A stretch of DNA of 64,000 nucleotides from positions 1 to 64,000 of the forward strand of contig JAUYMU010000060.1 of assembly GCA_030698405.1 (NCBI GenBank). Direction: 5' to 3'. Positions 61,818 through 64,000 of the stretch are shown in pieces. The position numbers and the translations under genes are program-made. The DNA is from Bacteroidota bacterium (lineage in GTDB: Bacteria; Bacteroidota; Bacteroidia; Bacteroidales; Prolixibacteraceae). Position 1 is the stretch's first letter, and each line of letters begins with the position of its first letter. The notes beneath the pieces are model-generated. The model saw only the letters and a program-made list of their open reading frames with translations, did not search any database and was not told the DNA's origin.

Positions 61818-62831
61818 CTAATTGCTTTTAAGCCATTCAATTTGCGGAAGCAGTATTTCCCATGTTTCTGAAGGAATTTTGGCGCCCATCACTTCCACCA
61901 CGCTTGCGGCCAGCAGTGAACCGATTTTACCGGCGACTTCAAGATCGAGGTTTTCGGCCAGTGCATACAAAAATCCGGCGGCATAAATATCGCCGGCGCC
62001 AGTGGTATCAATACTATTGGCCGGAATGGCATCAATCCGGATTACACGATCACCAGTTTTTATCATCGAACCATTTGCGCCAAGTTTGACAACAGCAATA
62101 CTGCACATTTCGGCTATTTCGTACAATGCTTCTTCCGGATTTTTACCAGTCAAAGCCAAAGCTTCCTCTTCGTTGGCAAAAACAATGTCAACATATTGGC
62201 GGATCATCCGATGAAGAAATTCAATGTTTTGCTCAACAATATTAAAACTAGCCATATCAATTGCAACCAGCAGACCGTTTTCTTTGGCGGTTTTCATTGC
62301 TGCTTCGATGAGCGCATGGTTTTGCACCAAATAACCCTCGATATGCAAAATACCATAACCCATGAAAATCTCCGGGGTCATTTCTTCTGCCGTTAATTCC
62401 AATGCTGCTCCAAGGTAAGTTCCGAAAGTACGCTCAGAATCGGCGCTGATCAATGCCGTTGCATGGCCGGTTCCGGTTTCACTGTAGAAAAAATGAGTAT
62501 TGATATTGTTGGCGGCAAAATCGCTCACAAAGAAATTACCCATTTCATCGTCCGATATTTTACCGATGTACCCGCATTTTCCGCCTAATTTGGCGATACC
62601 ATTAACAGTATTGGCTGCCGAACCGCCAGTTTGAATGATTCGGGCAACATTTTTTGTTTCTTTTTTTATTTCTGCGGAAAGGACTGAATCAACCAAAGTC
62701 ATGCTCCCTTTTGGAAGTCCAAATTTTTGAAGTACAGCATCATCGGTAATATTGATTAAGACATCAATGAGAGCATTCCCGATTCCGAGAATTGATTTTT
62801 GGCTGTTTCCGGCGTTGATAAATTTGTCCAT
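61818..62831 (-). CDS. Adenosine kinase-type PfkB sugar/nucleoside kinase
   Basis: The protein has 337 residues. The PfkB fold has LGIGNALIDVLINITDDAVL at the N-terminus, IQTGGSAANTVNGIAKLGGK and the anion hole with catalytic Asp in DTTGAGDIYAAGFLYAL. It resembles the adenosine kinase branch of the PfkB family, so adenosine is the probable substrate, but ribose-type sugars cannot be excluded. A separate ribokinase lies in the PUL. Confidence 0.85.
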   Translation of the reverse strand: MDKFINAGNSQKSILGIGNALIDVLINITDDAVLQKFGLPKGSMTLVDSVLSAEIKKETKNVARIIQTGGSAANTVNGIAKLGGKCGYIGKISDDEMGNFFVSDFAANNINTHFFYSETGTGHATALISADSERTFGTYLGAALELTAEEMTPEIFMGYGILHIEGYLVQNHALIEAAMKTAKENGLLVAIDMASFNIVEQNIEFLHRMIRQYVDIVFANEEEALALTGKNPEEALYEIAEMCSIAVVKLGANGSMIKTGDRVIRIDAIPANSIDTTGAGDIYAAGFLYALAENLDLEVAGKIGSLLAASVVEVMGAKIPSETWEILLPQIEWLKSN

Positions 62832-62876
62832 AAAAATTTTTTATGCAAAAATATTTTTTCTTTTCGGAAAAGCTAC

Positions 62877-62884
62877 TATTTTTG
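62877..62884 (+). promoter_or_regulatory. Candidate -7 box of the tRNA-Asn gene
   Basis: TATTTTTG matches TAnnTTTG, about 52 bp before the mature tRNA start. A T-rich tract lies in the -33 position. The GCAACGC that follows is often seen at stable-RNA promoters in the phylum, as I recall. Confidence 0.5.
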
Positions 62885-62936
62885 CAACGCTTTTAAAGGA
62901 AACGTTCACCAATAAAGGCGTTCAAATAAGATAAAT

Positions 62937-63010
62937 TCCTCAGTAGCTCAGTTGGTTAGAGCGGCGGACTGTTAATCCGTAGGTCGTAGGTTCAAGTCCT
63001 ACCTGAGGAG
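62937..63010 (+). tRNA. tRNA-Asn (GTT anticodon)
   Basis: The acceptor stem TCCTCAG (62937-62943) pairs with CTGAGGA (63003-63009), with G as discriminator. The D-arm is AGCTCAGTTGGTTAGAGC, the anticodon loop is GACTGTTAATC (anticodon GTT), and the T-arm is GTAGGTTCAAGTCCTAC. The length is 74 nt. CCA is not fully encoded. The gene for the cognate synthetase lies nearby on the opposite strand. Confidence 0.97.
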
Positions 63011-63025
63011 CAGAAAAATACAAGC

Positions 63026-63060
63026 AAAACCATGTAAGTAAAACACTTGCATGGTTTTTT
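63026..63060 (+). terminator. Terminator of the tRNA-Asn transcript
   Basis: AAAACCATGTAAGT (63026-63039) pairs with ACTTGCATGGTTTT (63045-63058), with one G-T pair, and is followed by T residues. Confidence 0.8.
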
Positions 63061-63205
63061 ATTTTGTCAGCTAAAGAATAACTAAAGAAAAGTAAAGCTT
63101 TAATCAAGTCTTGAAGGTTCTTATATTCTACTTTAGAAGTTCATTTTTCCTGATATTGTTGCCCCTGTAATCCGCAAATTAGCTTTTCGTTATACGAAAT
63201 TTGCT

Positions 63206-64000
63206 TCATTTGGAAAGCTCAATCTCCCCCGGACGCCATGTCTTATCAAACCATGGTTCCAGCGGACCATAGAGCCGCAAAATGGTGAACCATCCTTTTC
63301 CCGGAATGGTTTGAATCCAATTGTTCTCTTTGCCGGCAGGAGCTTTCGGGCCAAAATAAACATCCACAGACTGGTCAGGGTTGATGATCAATTCCTTGTT
63401 CTGGCTGCTGACCATTGGAAATTGCTGATCTGTTTGAAGCAGCGAACGGGTCTGATAATCGTATATCCGTCAAGGCTCATAACACCCGGCAAGGCATCAA
63501 ACTTATAACCCCCCAGAAAAAGACCGCGCCAGGAACTGTTTTCATAGAAGTAATTTTCTTTTTGCCGCATCTTATAGGTGATAGTGCGTGCGGTTGCATC
63601 GCCTACAACAGCTGCTTCGGTCAGGATTTTTTTCATGCGGGCATCCGGCAAAAAAGGCTTTCCTTTTTCTATTCCTATCGAGGCAAAGTACCCGAGGCTA
63701 ACCCTGTCGAACGATTCTGACGGTTCTCCCTGCACAACTGCATTCAAATATTCCCAGAACCTGCTATCAGCCGGAGCAATGCCATTGAATTCCTTTCCCG
63801 AAACATTGATGAAATTATTCTTTGGCGGATTTTTGGCCTGCGACAATGGATAAATCAGGGTAAGCTTCTTCATACTCTCTATAGCCGGTTTAAAATCGCC
63901 ATTTACCGCAAAATGGCGGAAGAAATACATACACTCAAAAGTGGAGGATGTAGCAACAAAGTAGCCTTCAGGAATGGCACCCTCATGCCCGGGAGGCAAT
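63206..64000 (-). pseudogene. DUF1254 family protein, disrupted (also cut by window edge)
   Basis: The C-terminal portion of a DUF1254/DUF1214 protein is present in two frames. The first (63999 down to about 63470) carries YFVATSSTFECMYFFRHFAV and FLGGYKFDALPGVMSLDGYT. The second (about 63469 to 63206) carries YDYQTRSLLQTDQQFP and SVDVYFGPKAPAGKENNWIQ, ending GPLEPWFDKTWRPGEIELSK. Between DGYT and YDYQTRS the family normally has about 60 residues, so an internal deletion with loss of frame has occurred. Its N-terminus lies past the window edge. Confidence 0.8.

Noticed and set aside
63206-63415. Small independent gene of 69 residues
   Set aside because: Its codons upstream of the ATG (YDYQTRSLLQTDQQFP) already belong to the DUF1254 family, so it is the tail of a disrupted gene.

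Overview
This window is a chromosomal segment of a member of the Bacteroidota. The evidence is a FecI/FecR/SusC/SusD polysaccharide-utilisation locus, many families typical of the phylum (DUF4270, DUF4296, DUF4468, DUF5723, DUF4974), near-TAnnTTTG promoter boxes and few Shine-Dalgarno sequences. The repeat style and gene set would fit Bacteroidales/Marinilabiliales (Prolixibacteraceae-like), but that placement is inference.

Region 1 (1-8.2 kb) holds an exported HEAT-repeat protein cut by the window edge, a Tat-exported Gfo/Idh/MocA oxidoreductase, and an unusual membrane receptor joining an extracytoplasmic LamG domain to a cytoplasmic winged helix. A RelB/RelE-type toxin-antitoxin pair, a succinate-semialdehyde-type dehydrogenase and a DraRnl-type RNA ligase follow.

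Region 2 (8.3-21.8 kb) is a complete PUL: ECF sigma factor, FecR anti-sigma, SusC with an STN signalling domain, SusD, a GH127-type glycosidase, ribokinase, an ADP-ribosylglycohydrolase-like lipoprotein and a GRP-family sugar permease. The combination resembles ribose-scavenging (rus-type) loci and suggests release, import and phosphorylation of ribose from ribosides or ADP-ribosyl compounds. A degraded hypothetical gene and an AAA/DUF4143 ATPase follow.

Region 3 (24.2-29.0 kb) is an arabinan/arabinoside pair, GH51 and GH43, each with an N-terminal GH43-like module. Region 4 (29-38.5 kb) has split cytochrome c maturation genes (ResB, CcsA), a DUF4160/DUF2442-HTH pair with a 24-bp perfect palindrome over its probable promoter, a secreted lipase-like hydrolase, a FolM/FolX/FolK pterin cluster, an aldo/keto reductase, a PEP-synthase/PPDK regulatory protein and a disrupted AlbA-type regulator.

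Region 5 (38.8-64 kb) is mostly housekeeping: glmS, DUF4270 lipoprotein, GT5-like protein, panC, panD, HEPN/MNT pair, heptose adenylyltransferase, radA, DUF4296 operon, radical SAM protein, flavin reductase, ORF6N protein, M3 peptidase, PAP2-like protein, rpoN, two DUF5723 paralogues, asnS, adenosine-kinase-like protein, tRNA-Asn and a decayed DUF1254 gene. Intergenic repeats and foldbacks are abundant, and one has apparently become part of the M3 peptidase coding region.
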